From Anaerolineae bacterium (GTDB lineage Bacteria > Chloroflexota > Anaerolineae > Aggregatilineales > Phototrophicaceae), in assembly GCA_022822305.1 (NCBI GenBank), contig JAJEBY010000003.1, positions 62,001 through 126,000 of the forward strand: a stretch of 64,000 nucleotides of DNA, in the 5' to 3' direction. The position numbers were made by a program, and so were the translations under genes. The stretch's first letter is position 1. Each line of letters starts with the position of its first letter. Below are positions 1 through 9,063 of the stretch, piece by piece. A model generated the notes under the pieces. The model was not told the origin of the DNA and did not search any database. It saw only the letters and a program-made list of their open reading frames with translations.

Positions 1-164
1 CTGATGGATTGCACGGCGAAGCGATGCCCTTCCAGCACCGTATTCGATAGCGAAAACTCGCCGTCGTCAGTGGCAACAACAGTGCCCGCGGGCAAATCGC
101 GGATGGCGATGGCGCAGTTGTCGGCGGGGTCGGGCAGACGGGCAATCTCATTCAAGCCAGGCAT
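1..164 (-). CDS. UxaA family altronate/galactarate dehydratase, N-terminal part (runs off left edge)
   Basis: Reading the minus strand from the ATG at 164 gives an open frame of 54 codons that continues past the window edge. It begins MPGLNEIARLPDPADNCAIA and contains DLPAGT and LEGHRFAV, the signature of the SAF domain at the N terminus of UxaA-type sugar-acid dehydratases. The family dehydrates altronate or galactarate to 2-keto-3-deoxy sugar acids; the catalytic C-terminal part is outside the window, so the substrate cannot be told. A Shine-Dalgarno-like GAAGGG lies about 8 bases before the ATG. The product type would feed a KDPG-type aldolase, and one is encoded at 55716-56339, but the distance makes a link speculative. 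The overlapping plus-strand frame in 4-336 is a shadow. Confidence 0.75.
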   Translation of the reverse strand, partial: MPGLNEIARLPDPADNCAIAIRDLPAGTVVATDDGEFSLSNTVLEGHRFAVQSI

Positions 165-407
165 AGTTGCATCCCTTCTTGTAACAAATGCGTTAGACGC
201 GGTCTCCGAGTCAGTGTTGTTGTCAATTCATGTCTTTGAGCGAATTGCCTTGGAATTTACCACAGTCGCTGGATGGCGGCGAATACTGATTACAATGCGG
301 CGCGGCAGCAACGCGTCGCGACCGCCGGCTGACTGATTAATGCTTGATTATAGATTCGATCTTGCGTATCGTAAGCGGCGCTGTACTTGCAGGAAAACGA
401 GCGCGCA

Positions 408-797
408 ATGATCAAGTTCATCATCCTCTTCGAGCAGCCCGACGATGCTGACGAATTCGAAAATGTCTATCAGGATTTCCTGGCATTGATCGAGCGCATG
501 CCCGACATCTTGCGCCGACAGGTCGTACATATTACCGGCAGTCCGCAAGGCGCGCCTCAGTATTACCGCATATTGGAGCTCTACTTTGATTCCCAGCAGC
601 TGTTGCAAGACGCGCTGATGACGCCAATCGGGCAAGAAGCCGGCAAAGAACTGCGCAGGCTGCCCGATGAATCGTATAAGCTGCTATTCGCGGATGTCTA
701 TGAGGAAGAAGGCGGCGAAACACCCGCGCCCGCCGCGGACGAAGACGACGCCGAGCGGACCCAGGTCGAACAAGCCGAGACCGGTTCAGCCGGCTAA
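408..797 (+). CDS. EthD-like small protein with acidic tail
   Basis: A protein of about 129 residues starting MIKFIILF, the typical first beta strand of EthD/dimeric alpha-beta barrel proteins. The first 100 residues form the barrel-like domain; the last 30 are Glu/Asp/Ala-rich and probably disordered. I prefer the ATG at 408 to the upstream TTG at 387 because the family begins right at this strand; an AGGA lies about 14 bases upstream. EthD-fold proteins are small and rarely have a known reaction, so no function is proposed. The 3' end overlaps the convergent uracil-DNA glycosylase gene by 12 bases. Confidence 0.6.
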   Translation: MIKFIILFEQPDDADEFENVYQDFLALIERMPDILRRQVVHITGSPQGAPQYYRILELYFDSQQLLQDALMTPIGQEAGKELRRLPDESYKLLFADVYEEEGGETPAPAADEDDAERTQVEQAETGSAG

Positions 798-1460
798 AAG
801 GCGCGTCAAGCCCGCGACGAAGTCGTTCTTGCCGCCTTGCGCGGGATGACGCACTTTCTGGCAGGGAATGCCGGCCCTGCTCAGGGATTGATGCGCAACA
901 TTGCCCACGGCGATCACCCGCTCGAAGCGCCACAGTCGCATAACCGTCAGCAAAAACGATGTGCCTAACTGGATTTCCGCGGCGCGCGGTCGGCGGTTGG
1001 TCAGCGGCTGATTGAGCTTGTGCGGATGAAAGGGAAAGGTATTCCAGATAAAGGGAACCTGGCCCAGATCAGCCAAGGCGCCCCATACGATGGTCGCGGT
1101 CTGCTCGCCGTAGATGCGGTCGAACCCCGCTTCGGTCACATCACTATAGCCCCGATCAGGCCCGAACATGTCCAGCGCCGGCAGGCCTTCGCGGATCAAT
1201 CTGCGGCTGGTAACGGGAACGCCGGTCAGGCGGCAGCCACGATATCCCGGCGCCTCCATCAGCAGGAGCGTGCTCGGCATTCGTTCCGCCATCGTATGCA
1301 GATACTGACGCAGATTTCCGCGGCGCAGCGCATTGACCGCGCAATCCGGCGCATATTCATTGAAGGCATCCGCGGCCGTTTCCGTATGCGCCAGCGCCAG
1401 AATAAAGGACTCTATCTGATCCGGCGTCGGCGGACGACGTTCAGGCTGCGCGAGGGTCAT
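786..1460 (-). CDS. Uracil-DNA glycosylase family protein
   Basis: 224 residues. Removes uracil (or related lesions) from DNA as the first step of base-excision repair. Family motifs are visible: MEAPGYRGCRLTGVP near residue 70, IWNTFPFHPHK near residue 138, and the C-terminal AVGNVAHQSL followed by VRHPAQGGKNDF, which carries the His-Pro of the glycosylase DNA-intercalation loop. The length matches the single-domain UDG-like proteins annotated in many bacteria rather than Fe-S family 4 enzymes, since there is no four-cysteine cluster. ATG at 1460 is the only good start. It is convergent with, and overlaps, the EthD-like gene. Exact lesion preference is not readable from sequence. Confidence 0.8.
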   Translation of the reverse strand: MTLAQPERRPPTPDQIESFILALAHTETAADAFNEYAPDCAVNALRRGNLRQYLHTMAERMPSTLLLMEAPGYRGCRLTGVPVTSRRLIREGLPALDMFGPDRGYSDVTEAGFDRIYGEQTATIVWGALADLGQVPFIWNTFPFHPHKLNQPLTNRRPRAAEIQLGTSFLLTVMRLWRFERVIAVGNVAHQSLSRAGIPCQKVRHPAQGGKNDFVAGLTRLLAG

Positions 1461-1730
1461 TTGAGATCCCGTGTATGACGTCTGGCGTACAGAAATACGA
1501 ACGTTGAGCGAAGGCCCGAGAGCGCCCCAGGGCCGACGCCTATTCTAGCACGCTCGATGCACTACTATGCAGGCAGCTGCGCCAGAATTTCAGGGGCATC
1601 CGCATGTGATTTGGCGCAGCAAGGGTTGGGCTTTGGCGGATGCCTTCCTGACTTGGAAAAGCGGGCATTCAAGATTATATTAGGACGACTTGGCTCGTAG
1701 GGCATAAGGTCTGTGAAGAGGTCGCCCGTC

Positions 1731-3212
1731 ATGGCAATGTCGATGCCAGTCAGCCGGGAGCAGGACAGTATTCCCGACGCAATACACCCAGCTGATCGCA
1801 TGCGATTCGTCCAGCTGGCGCTGGCGCTTGTGCTGTTCCTCGCCGCCGGCCCGAATCTGATCGGTCGCGCCCAAAGCGACCCGCGAGATTATGCGATCAC
1901 CACACCGTTGGTGACCTACGCCACCGATAGCGAGACGGCCATCGTAAGCTTCACCATTACCAATCAAGGCGGCGACGCGCCGGAAGAATCGCAAGTTACC
2001 ATCGCAGACAACCAGTCAGGCCGGATTGTCAAAAGCGAGACCTTGCCCGCTTTGGCTGCCGGCGAGGCTTTGGCGTTTTCCACGGAGCTAACGCTGGCTG
2101 GCTATCCCGATGGCGATGTCTTCCTGCAAGTCGAGGTCGGGATCGACCAGTATGAACTGGCGGGAAGCTCCATCGCGCGCAACAACAGTATGCTGTTCAC
2201 AGTCAACGCCTTTGACGCGCGGCAAGCGATTGGCGGGGAAGCTTCCCCGACTCCGCAGCCAACCCCGTTCGTCCGCTACGATCTCTGGATCCCGATATTC
2301 AACCTTGGCGTCAATTTTGGGACAGACGGCATTCAGGTCAATGACAGTGTAGTTTCGACTGCCCAGATCGTGCTCGCCGTGGTCTTGCTGGCGCTGATTC
2401 TCTTTCTAATCTGGATTGCCGGTCTGGTATTGCGCTTGACAATTCGTCGTCCGCCGGCGTTTGAAACCTGGCAAGCGCCTTACGCTATAAATACGTATTT
2501 CGATCCGGATTCTACGCAAGGCCGGCGGCAAAGCTGGCAATTTCAAGCGCAGAACAGCGCGATCTTGTCGCCTCCGGTCGAAGAACAGGTTGCGGTCGTC
2601 AAGCGACTGGTGGATAGACAAGGCGCCATTTTGGGCGCATGGACGATCAAAGCCGCGCGAACGATGCAATATGACATATACGGGCGGATCAATCGTACGG
2701 AAGCGATCATGTCTTACGGCGTGATCAAGGCGCTCAACGACTTAATCCAAAGCGCGCCGGCCTTGGACAATCAGCAATTGACCAAGCTGCTGCAGCCAAT
2801 TGCCAAGCGCATGAGCAGGGCGGCGCTTGCCGCTATCGAAAAGCAGAACCGCACGCTGCCCTTCGCGATGGAAATCCGCTTTGATGGCGTGCCCGGCGAG
2901 GGCCGCATTATCTTTGAGTTATACCAATGTCGCGACAGCGCCTGGCGCCTCGTCGACAGTTGGGAACCGGCGCTGACCAACACGGGCAGCCGCATACCGG
3001 AGAACTTTACCTATACGCTAAACGGCATGCTGCCGGGCGAATCCTATCGCGAATTCAAAGCCCGCCTGCCGCAAGATTTGACGCAGCTGCTCGGCAGTCT
3101 ATTCTATCATCACCAGGTCCCGGCGGAATCGGACTTTCCTTCGGCAAGGCCTCCGCTACCCGAGGCGGCCGGCGATGACGAAACTGACGAAACCAGCGCT
3201 AACGATACGTGA
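1731..3212 (+). CDS. Membrane-anchored protein with extracytoplasmic CARDB-like domain
   Basis: About 493 residues, unrecognised as a whole. A hydrophobic segment near residues 25-45 is followed by a beta-rich region (ITTPLVTYATDSETAIVSFT) resembling CARDB/Ig-like adhesion domains, a TPTPQPTP-like linker, a second strong membrane segment (IVLAVVLLALILFLIWIAGL), and a cytoplasmic half of about 250 residues of mixed alpha/beta character ending in an acidic tail. So the N-terminal half is outside the cell and the C-terminal half inside. Start is uncertain: GTG 1713, ATG 1731 (with GAGG about 9 bases upstream) and ATG 1800 (directly before the signal-like segment) are all in frame. No enzymatic motif was seen. 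Confidence 0.6.
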   Translation: MAMSMPVSREQDSIPDAIHPADRMRFVQLALALVLFLAAGPNLIGRAQSDPRDYAITTPLVTYATDSETAIVSFTITNQGGDAPEESQVTIADNQSGRIVKSETLPALAAGEALAFSTELTLAGYPDGDVFLQVEVGIDQYELAGSSIARNNSMLFTVNAFDARQAIGGEASPTPQPTPFVRYDLWIPIFNLGVNFGTDGIQVNDSVVSTAQIVLAVVLLALILFLIWIAGLVLRLTIRRPPAFETWQAPYAINTYFDPDSTQGRRQSWQFQAQNSAILSPPVEEQVAVVKRLVDRQGAILGAWTIKAARTMQYDIYGRINRTEAIMSYGVIKALNDLIQSAPALDNQQLTKLLQPIAKRMSRAALAAIEKQNRTLPFAMEIRFDGVPGEGRIIFELYQCRDSAWRLVDSWEPALTNTGSRIPENFTYTLNGMLPGESYREFKARLPQDLTQLLGSLFYHHQVPAESDFPSARPPLPEAAGDDETDETSANDT

Positions 3213-3271
3213 TCGCGCTATTGTCGGCGTATGCTCTCGGCAAGTACAACCAGACAAAGGAGCCAGAATCA

Positions 3272-3682
3272 ATGTCCGCAACAATCCCGGAAAGCCTCAT
3301 CGACCTGCTGGAGCGTCCAATTGTTGTCGCCTTTGGCACGACCAATCCCGGCGGTCAGCCCCAGGTGACGCCGGTCTGGGCCAGCCTGGAAGGCGACCAA
3401 ATCTGGATCAATTCCGCGGTCGGCCGCCGCAAGGATCGCAACATTCGCGCCAACCCCAAAGTCAGCGTGATGGCTATGGATCCTGAGAATCCCTATCGCT
3501 GGCTGGAAGTCCGCGGCGAGGTAGTCGCCTTAGACGATTCCGAAGCGGCAGTGGCGCATATCAACAAACTGTCCGGCATGTATGTCGGCAATGACGACTA
3601 TTATTCGTTCAATCCCGGGAACCGAGACCAGGAAAGTCGCGTCATCTACAAGATTCAGCCGACGCGCGTCAACGGCGAGTAA
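3272..3682 (+). CDS. PPOX-class (F420/FMN-dependent) split-barrel oxidoreductase
   Basis: 136 residues. The pattern PIVVAFGTTNPGGQPQVTPV, then WASLEGDQIWINSAVGRRKDRN and RWLEVRGEV, is that of the pyridoxamine-phosphate-oxidase-like split barrel, in the branch usually annotated TIGR03618-type F420-dependent. These dimers bind FMN or F420 and reduce small substrates; the cofactor cannot be decided here. Start at ATG 3272 is supported by AAAGGAG nine bases upstream, while the longer in-frame start at 3209 lacks this. The stop lies six bases from the convergent nadE gene. Confidence 0.8.
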   Translation: MSATIPESLIDLLERPIVVAFGTTNPGGQPQVTPVWASLEGDQIWINSAVGRRKDRNIRANPKVSVMAMDPENPYRWLEVRGEVVALDDSEAAVAHINKLSGMYVGNDDYYSFNPGNRDQESRVIYKIQPTRVNGE

Positions 3683-3687
3683 TCGAA

Positions 3688-4545
3688 TCAGACGCGTCCG
3701 GCGCGGCCGGTGTAATCGCGCAAATAGAGGAAGTCGTGCCCGATGCTGCGCTTGCTGATTTTGGCGACATTGGGCATGGTTCGCTTGTAGTGGTTGGCTT
3801 TGACGCGCTCCCAGATGCCGTCGACGAAGTCGCGGTCGAAGCCTTCCGCCGCCACCTCGGCGACGGTGTATCGCTCGTCCACCAACAGGAACAGCACCTG
3901 GTCGGCAGCATCGTAAGTGAAGCCGAGTTCGTCTTCATCGGTCTGGCCCACCCATAGATCGGCCGATGGCGGCTTGTTCAGGATGGCGGGCGGCACGCCC
4001 AAATGACGCGCGAGCTGCCGCACCTGGTACTTGTAGAGATCGGCGATGGGATGCAGCGCGACGCCGCTATCGCCGTAAATGGTGCTGTAGCCCAGCAAGA
4101 ATTCTGTTTTGTTGCTGGTGCCCATCACCAGGCCGCCCCAAGCCATCGACTGATCGTAGAGCGCGATCATGCGCATCCGCGCCATGATATTGCCGCGCCG
4201 CAGATTGCTCATATCCGGGAAGCAGTTAATCAACGGATCGACCAGCTCGGTGATCGGCACGGTCAAATGCGGCAGGCCCAAATCTTCAATCACCAGCTCG
4301 GCATCCGCTAGGCTTTCAGGCGACGATGTCTCGTAGGGCATGCGCAGCGCGAGGACGTTTTCGCTGCCCAAGGCCCGCGCGCACAAGTAGGCCGATAGCG
4401 CCGAGTCGATGCCGCCGGACAGGCCGATCACGGCGCGTGACATTCCCGCTTTCGTGATGCTGTCGCGGATGAAGCCGGTCAAGATCCGCGTCGTCAGCTC
4501 GGCATTGATATTAAGTCGATCCAAAATCGGCGTCGGTTGTCTCAT
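3688..4545 (-). CDS. nadE: NH3-dependent NAD+ synthetase
   Basis: 285 residues, the usual size of the ammonia-dependent enzyme without a glutaminase domain. It adenylates nicotinate adenine dinucleotide and amidates it to NAD+, the last step of NAD synthesis, in the cytosol. The ATP-pyrophosphatase P-loop GLSGGIDSALSA is at about residue 41, MGTSNKTE near 141 and GYSTIYGDSGVALHPI near 150 are classic NadE motifs, and KPPSADLW follows. No CN-hydrolase domain is fused, so ammonia or an external glutaminase would supply nitrogen. It lies 15 bases downstream of the small gene at 4561-4917 and is probably co-transcribed with it. Confidence 0.95.
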   Translation of the reverse strand: MRQPTPILDRLNINAELTTRILTGFIRDSITKAGMSRAVIGLSGGIDSALSAYLCARALGSENVLALRMPYETSSPESLADAELVIEDLGLPHLTVPITELVDPLINCFPDMSNLRRGNIMARMRMIALYDQSMAWGGLVMGTSNKTEFLLGYSTIYGDSGVALHPIADLYKYQVRQLARHLGVPPAILNKPPSADLWVGQTDEDELGFTYDAADQVLFLLVDERYTVAEVAAEGFDRDFVDGIWERVKANHYKRTMPNVAKISKRSIGHDFLYLRDYTGRAGRV

Positions 4546-4560
4546 CGCAGCGCCCGTTCG

Positions 4561-4917
4561 TCAGCTGTCGTCAAGCGGCAGCAGCGAGTAATGCAGAATC
4601 TGGTGCGGGTAATGCTCGCTGACGACCATGCTCATGCGCAGGCGAGCGCCCCGTCTTTCGCTTTCCATGATGAGATCGATGGCATATTCATCCGCCTTTT
4701 CAATCTCGGCCACCTTCAGCCGTCCGTGCAACTTTTGCGTCGTCTTCAGATCCAGCAGCCGCCGTTCGACCGGGTGTTCCATCAAGATCAAATCATAGTA
4801 GCTGCTGTGCAGAAACTGCCGCAAACGTTTGAAATCGGCGGCGTTGTAGAACTTCATTTGCGCGATAAAACGACGCCCGGCCGCACTGGCGGCAATTTGC
4901 TTCGCATTGTCATTCAT
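4561..4917 (-). CDS. Hypothetical protein, possibly NTF2/SnoaL-like
   Basis: About 118 residues starting MNDNAKQIAASAAGRRFIAQ. The alternation of an N-terminal helix, a KFYNAADFKRLRQFLH segment and later strands ending HYPHQILHYSLLPL is compatible with a cystatin/NTF2-like alpha+beta roll, but this is weak. No catalytic motif or membrane segment is visible. ATG 4917 is chosen over ATG 4989 because the extra 24 residues look non-conserved and low in structure; neither has a clear ribosome-binding site. It directly precedes nadE on the same strand. Confidence 0.5.
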   Translation of the reverse strand: MNDNAKQIAASAAGRRFIAQMKFYNAADFKRLRQFLHSSYYDLILMEHPVERRLLDLKTTQKLHGRLKVAEIEKADEYAIDLIMESERRGARLRMSMVVSEHYPHQILHYSLLPLDDS

Positions 4918-5053
4918 TGATGTACAAGCAGCGTATGATGAACGGCATCGTTCAATTGCGCTCTCCGCAAGCGATACGCGGCTAATCATATCACAATCGA
5001 CGAGTTATCAGGTATGATTAGCTGGTGGCGCTCAATAACATGCGGTGGCGGAC

Positions 5054-5830
5054 ATGAACCAACGGGAAGTCGAAATTCGCCAGGCGATAGATGCTTTTCA
5101 GATGGAACGCGCGCGCGAATTGGTCGCCGAGGCGCTGGCGGAAAACCCGGATGCCGAAATTTACTTTCTGGCATCGCAAGCGGCGATCAATCACGGCCAG
5201 CGCGTTGAATACCTGCGGAAGGCGCTGGAGCTGGATCCCGGCTACACTGCCGCAGCTGACGAATTGGCGTCGATCATGCCGGCGCCGCCCGCCGAGACGA
5301 CGCCCGTCGCCCCCGCGCCGAAAGTTAAGCCCGCGCATCCGCCGCCGAGCCTGGCATCCATTGGCAGGCGCTGGCTGGCCATTCTCATCGATGGCATCAT
5401 TGTGGCCATTCCGACCTTGATGCTGGTGTTCGCCACCGGCATGTTCGCGGATCTAGCCGCTGCCATGGAATCCGGCAATGACGGGCTGATCGAAACAGCG
5501 TTTGCAGACTTTCAAAACGACGTGCTCTTGCTCAACATCTTGGCGAGCGCGGTTTACAATGTGGGTTTCATGGTCTATTTCAATGGGCAGACCCCCGGCA
5601 AGATCATGTTTGGTCTGCGCGTGGTCAAGAAGAACGGCAAGCGCGTCAGCTGGCTGGACGCGCTGCTGCGAAATGTCTTCGGTTATACGATCAGCGGATT
5701 GTTCTTGCTGGGCTACCTGTGGGCGGCCTTTGATCGCGAGAGGCAAACCTGGCACGACAAGATGGCGGGGACGGTGGTTGTGGACGAGCGGCGGCGGGTT
5801 GCCGCGATACGATCCGATACACTGCAATGA
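5054..5830 (+). CDS. TPR plus RDD-family membrane protein
   Basis: About 258 residues in two parts. Residues 1-75 look like tetratricopeptide helices (ELDPGYTAAADELA); a Pro/Ala linker (about 78-102) joins them to an RDD domain beginning IGRRWLAILIDGIIVAIPT, with the Arg-Asp pair in the first membrane helix, further helices around AVYNVGFMVYF and GYTISGLFLLGYLWAAF, and the typical GQTPGKIMFGLRVV loop and RQTWHDKMAGTVVV end. RDD proteins are of uncertain role, some acting in ion tolerance. In-frame GTG at 5045 is an alternative start. The stop codon forms part of a 13-base palindrome before the convergent dehydrogenase gene. Confidence 0.8.
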   Translation: MNQREVEIRQAIDAFQMERARELVAEALAENPDAEIYFLASQAAINHGQRVEYLRKALELDPGYTAAADELASIMPAPPAETTPVAPAPKVKPAHPPPSLASIGRRWLAILIDGIIVAIPTLMLVFATGMFADLAAAMESGNDGLIETAFADFQNDVLLLNILASAVYNVGFMVYFNGQTPGKIMFGLRVVKKNGKRVSWLDALLRNVFGYTISGLFLLGYLWAAFDRERQTWHDKMAGTVVVDERRRVAAIRSDTLQ

Positions 5831-5870
5831 CAACTTGTCAAATTGACGCGATCTAATCTGGCCGCATCAT

Positions 5871-7148
5871 TTAGCGCCCATACCTCCGCAAGCGCAATTC
5901 GCACTGTTCCTTGTGGCCCATGAAACCTTCCAGATCACAGAGTCGGCTGCCGTATTCGCCGATGACGACGCTGGCTTCTTCAGTGATGCGCTGATAGGTC
6001 ACGGTCTTGATGAACTTGCCCACCCAGAGGCCGCCGGTATAACGTCCGGCTTTTTTGGTCGGCAGCGTGTGATTGGTACCGATGACTTTGTCGCCGTAGG
6101 CCACGTTGGTCTCCGCGCCCAAGAAGAGCGCGCCGTAGTTGCTCATACGCTCCAAGAAGAAATTGGGATCACGCGTCAGGATTTCCACGTGCTCGCTGGC
6201 GATCTCATCGGCGACAGCCACCATCTCGTCGTCGGTATCGACCAGAATCACTTCGCCATAATCCCGCCAGGCGACGCCGGCCAGATCAGCCGTGGGCAGC
6301 GACTCCAACTGGCGGCCGATTTCCGCTTCGATGCTCTCGGCCAGCGCGCGACTTGTGGTGAGCAAGACGGCTGGAGATGTTGGACCGTGTTCCGCCTGCC
6401 CCAGCAGGTCGGTGGCGCAGATTTCGGCATCGGCGGTCTCGTCGGCGACCACCAGCACTTCGGTGGGTCCCGCCAGCAGGTCGATGCCGACCAAGCCAAA
6501 AAGCTGACGTTTGGCTTCCGCGACATAGGCGTTGCCGGGTCCGACGATCATATCCACGGGCTCGATCCCCAACGCGCCATAAGCCATGGCGGCCAAGGCT
6601 TGTACGCCGCCGAGGATGTAAATGTCGTCGGCGCCGCCGAAGTGCATGGCGGCGATGGTGGCGGCCGGCAGTTCTCCGCCGATAGGAGGCGTGCAGGCGA
6701 TGATGCGCTTGACACCGGCGACCTTCGCCGTGACCACGCTCATATGCGCTGACGCCACCATGGGATAGCGCCCGCCCGGCACATAACAGCCGACGCGATT
6801 GACCGGTATATTCTTGTGACCCAAGACGACGCCGGGCAGCGTCTCGACCTCGATATCGCGCAAGGCTGATCGCTGCGCTTCCGCAAAGTTGCGCACTTGT
6901 GCTTGCGCGAACTGGATATCGGCGATCGCTTGCTCGGGCAGGCTTTCGACGATCTCGCGAATTTGCTCGGCGCTCAGTTTGAAGTCTTCGGGATTCCAGG
7001 CATCAAACTTTTGCGAGAGTTCGCGCACGGCTGCGTCTTTACGCTCGCGGATATCGGCCAGGATACCGCGCACGACTTCCTGCACCTTGGCATCGGCTTC
7101 GGCCTTCTGTTCGACAGTTTTGCCCTTCTTGATGTATTCGATCGCCAT
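5871..7148 (-). CDS. Histidinol dehydrogenase family enzyme, HpsN-like clade
   Basis: 425 residues, a zinc- and NAD-dependent alcohol-to-acid dehydrogenase of the HisD family. Visible motifs: [41 protein letters not shown], the zinc/substrate segment [17 protein letters not shown], the catalytic Glu-His pair in [21 protein letters not shown] with the zinc Asp, and the C-terminal zinc His in GFMGHKEQ. The [18 protein letters not shown] segment and the position in a catabolic operon resemble sulfopropanediol 3-dehydrogenase (HpsN) and related HisD-like proteins more than biosynthetic HisD; no other his gene is nearby. Automatic annotation would say hisD. It is the last gene of an operon with the methyltransferase-like and cupin genes. 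The true substrate is not known. Confidence 0.85.
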   Translation of the reverse strand: MAIEYIKKGKTVEQKAEADAKVQEVVRGILADIRERKDAAVRELSQKFDAWNPEDFKLSAEQIREIVESLPEQAIADIQFAQAQVRNFAEAQRSALRDIEVETLPGVVLGHKNIPVNRVGCYVPGGRYPMVASAHMSVVTAKVAGVKRIIACTPPIGGELPAATIAAMHFGGADDIYILGGVQALAAMAYGALGIEPVDMIVGPGNAYVAEAKRQLFGLVGIDLLAGPTEVLVVADETADAEICATDLLGQAEHGPTSPAVLLTTSRALAESIEAEIGRQLESLPTADLAGVAWRDYGEVILVDTDDEMVAVADEIASEHVEILTRDPNFFLERMSNYGALFLGAETNVAYGDKVIGTNHTLPTKKAGRYTGGLWVGKFIKTVTYQRITEEASVVIGEYGSRLCDLEGFMGHKEQCELRLRRYGR

Positions 7149-7192
7149 TCAGCGCCTCGCTAGCAGTCGTCTCCGGTCTTGATACCAGTTGT

Positions 7193-8341
7193 TTAGCCCC
7201 ACAATCGTTCGCTCGCGATGCGCGCGCCTTCCGCCAGTGAACGCAGTTTCTCATAGGCGATATCGGGATGCACGGCGCCAAAACCCGCGAAGGTGCCGAA
7301 GCCGCAATCGGTGCCGGCGATCACGCGTTCCTTGCCGACGATAGCGCTATAGCGTTCGATCCGCTGCGCAACCAGCTGCGGATGCTCGACGAAGTTGGTG
7401 GTGGTGTCGAGCGTTCCGGGAATAAGGATCTTGTCGTCGGGGATATCGGCTTCGGCCCAGATCGCCCACTCATGCTGATGACGCGGATTGGCACCTTCGA
7501 ATTGTATCGCCAGCGGTTTGGCCGAGAGCACGATATCCATGATCTCGCGCAGGTCAACATCGTAATGGTGGGGTCCTTCATAATTGCCCCAACAGATATG
7601 CATGCGAACGCGATCGGCCGGCACATTCTCCAGCGCATAATTCAAGGCTTCAACTTGCGCCTGGGCCGCCCGCTTGAAGGTGGCAATGTCGGCATCCCGA
7701 AAGCGGATATGTCGTCCCAGCGCCAGATCGGGACAATCGACTTGCAGGATCAGACCGGCTTCGGTGATCTTCTCGTATTCGATCTTCATCACATCCGCGA
7801 GCGCGGCCAGGAATTGCTCTTCGGTGGCATAATATTCATTGGGCTGGAATACGGCGATGACACCGGGCGATGCCGAATTCATGAAGGCTTCCTCGGCGCC
7901 GGCCGCCGCTTTCGCCGCGAGCAGGTTGGCGATGTCTTTTTCCAGCGGCGCAAGATCCTTGACTTTTATCGCGTCTCGCACGACGGGCCGGTGGTATTTT
8001 GGCGTGCCGCCGGCTTCGGCCAAACTTTGTTTGTAGGCGGGGAAATCATCCAGATCTTGCGGCGTCGCCCGCGGCACCTCCGCGATTTCGAAACCGGTGA
8101 AGCGATGACGAATATAGGTGGCGTAACTGATTTTGCTCATCTCGCCGTCGCTGATGACGTCGACGCCGGCTTCGACCTGTTTACGGGCGACTTCGCTCAC
8201 CGCGCGCTGCATGACGCGATCAAATTCGGCCCGGTCGTAGGCTTCGCCCTGATCTTGCGCGAACAGCTGATCCACAACGTATTGCGGACGCGGCATGCTG
8301 CCAACGTGCGTGGTCAATATCCGTTCCGTGCTCGTCTTCAT
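7193..8341 (-). CDS. Cobalamin-independent methionine synthase C-domain-like (MetE/epoxyalkane-CoM transferase family)
   Basis: 382 residues, matching the single-barrel MetE C-terminal type (YxjG-like), not full-length MetE. Zinc ligands are in place: His and Cys in RMHICWGNYEG, Glu in AIQFEGANPRH, and Cys in AGTDCGFGTF. The N terminus TTHVGSMPRP is the standard start of the fold. The family activates a thiol on zinc for alkyl transfer; members include methionine synthases and epoxyalkane:coenzyme M transferase. Being downstream of a cupin and upstream of a HisD-like dehydrogenase suggests a catabolic thiol/alkyl transfer step rather than methionine synthesis, but that is inference. ATG at 8341 has AGGTGA about 13 bases upstream. 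Confidence 0.8.
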   Translation of the reverse strand: MKTSTERILTTHVGSMPRPQYVVDQLFAQDQGEAYDRAEFDRVMQRAVSEVARKQVEAGVDVISDGEMSKISYATYIRHRFTGFEIAEVPRATPQDLDDFPAYKQSLAEAGGTPKYHRPVVRDAIKVKDLAPLEKDIANLLAAKAAAGAEEAFMNSASPGVIAVFQPNEYYATEEQFLAALADVMKIEYEKITEAGLILQVDCPDLALGRHIRFRDADIATFKRAAQAQVEALNYALENVPADRVRMHICWGNYEGPHHYDVDLREIMDIVLSAKPLAIQFEGANPRHQHEWAIWAEADIPDDKILIPGTLDTTTNFVEHPQLVAQRIERYSAIVGKERVIAGTDCGFGTFAGFGAVHPDIAYEKLRSLAEGARIASERLWG

Positions 8342-8357
8342 AAGCGCCAGCTTTCAC

Positions 8358-9014
8358 CTAACTTGGGGGTCGGAAATCCGCTATATCTACACCGGTCAGT
8401 TCGCGGAACTTGCTGAGCAAGTGTTCGTTCTGTCGTACCTTCTGCGCTTCATAATCGGGCGGATGCACCATCTTGCCAGAGCCGTCAGCCTCGTATCCGA
8501 TGGCGCGCGCCTCATCTTCAATCTGCGGCGACCAATAGGGGTCTTTACCTTCGAACACCTCATGCGATTCCAGTACAGCGTAAATCCAGCCGATTTCATC
8601 GCCACTATACTCGAAACTCCGATACATGCCCACCGGCAGCGAAATCATATCCCAGGCATTCAACACAAATTCGCCTTCGACCTTGGACGGATCATCTTCA
8701 TTGCCCCAATAGAATGTCCAGGGTCCGGTGAGCATAAAGAAGGACTCAACATAATCATGCGTGTGCCAGGCTGGGCCGCAGCCCGGCGGCGCCCAAACCA
8801 TGCCAATCTGGTACTTGTGCGGGGCGGTGATGGCGCGCTGAACGCTGAAGTCGGGGTTTTCCGAGGCGGTGTCGCCGATCACGGCATAATTCATGCGCTG
8901 ATGCCGGGGCAGCATGCTGTCGATGAACATGATCGGAATGCCCTTTTGCTTCAGCTCCTCAAAGCGCATCACTCGCGCCGCCATGCTCTCCTGAGTCTGT
9001 CTCGGATGCTTCAT
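8358..9014 (-). CDS. Cupin-domain protein, first gene of the HpsN-like operon
   Basis: 218 residues. Cupin motif 1 is complete: PAWHTHDYVESFFMLTG, giving His-x-His and Glu metal ligands. Motif 2 (AWDMISLPVGMYRSFEY) has Arg where the fourth metal ligand His normally stands, so the metal site may be three-coordinate or lost. Function could be dioxygenase, isomerase or sugar-acid binding; not decidable. ATG 9014 is preferred to the TTG at 9038 because AGGGAG lies 8 bases before it. Upstream on the minus strand are a TTGACA -35 box and a LacI-type palindrome, so this gene starts the operon cupin, MetE-like, HisD-like. Confidence 0.75.
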   Translation of the reverse strand: MKHPRQTQESMAARVMRFEELKQKGIPIMFIDSMLPRHQRMNYAVIGDTASENPDFSVQRAITAPHKYQIGMVWAPPGCGPAWHTHDYVESFFMLTGPWTFYWGNEDDPSKVEGEFVLNAWDMISLPVGMYRSFEYSGDEIGWIYAVLESHEVFEGKDPYWSPQIEDEARAIGYEADGSGKMVHPPDYEAQKVRQNEHLLSKFRELTGVDIADFRPPS

Positions 9015-9063
9015 GTCGCTCTCCCTAAGATGGATCAATCCTCTCGACGGAACTGCTGCCAGT

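Noticed and set aside
1461..1730. Possible gene remnant in the gap after the uracil-DNA glycosylase gene
   Set aside because: The minus-strand frame has no start signal and no family resemblance; nothing else seen.
5828..5840. Perfect palindrome TGACAACTTGTCA at the end of the RDD gene
   Set aside because: Lies between two converging genes with no promoter beside it, lacks a U-run, and is short enough to be chance.
5871..7148. Calling the dehydrogenase the biosynthetic hisD
   Set aside because: C-terminal features and catabolic context resemble HpsN-like proteins; kept as a family-level call.
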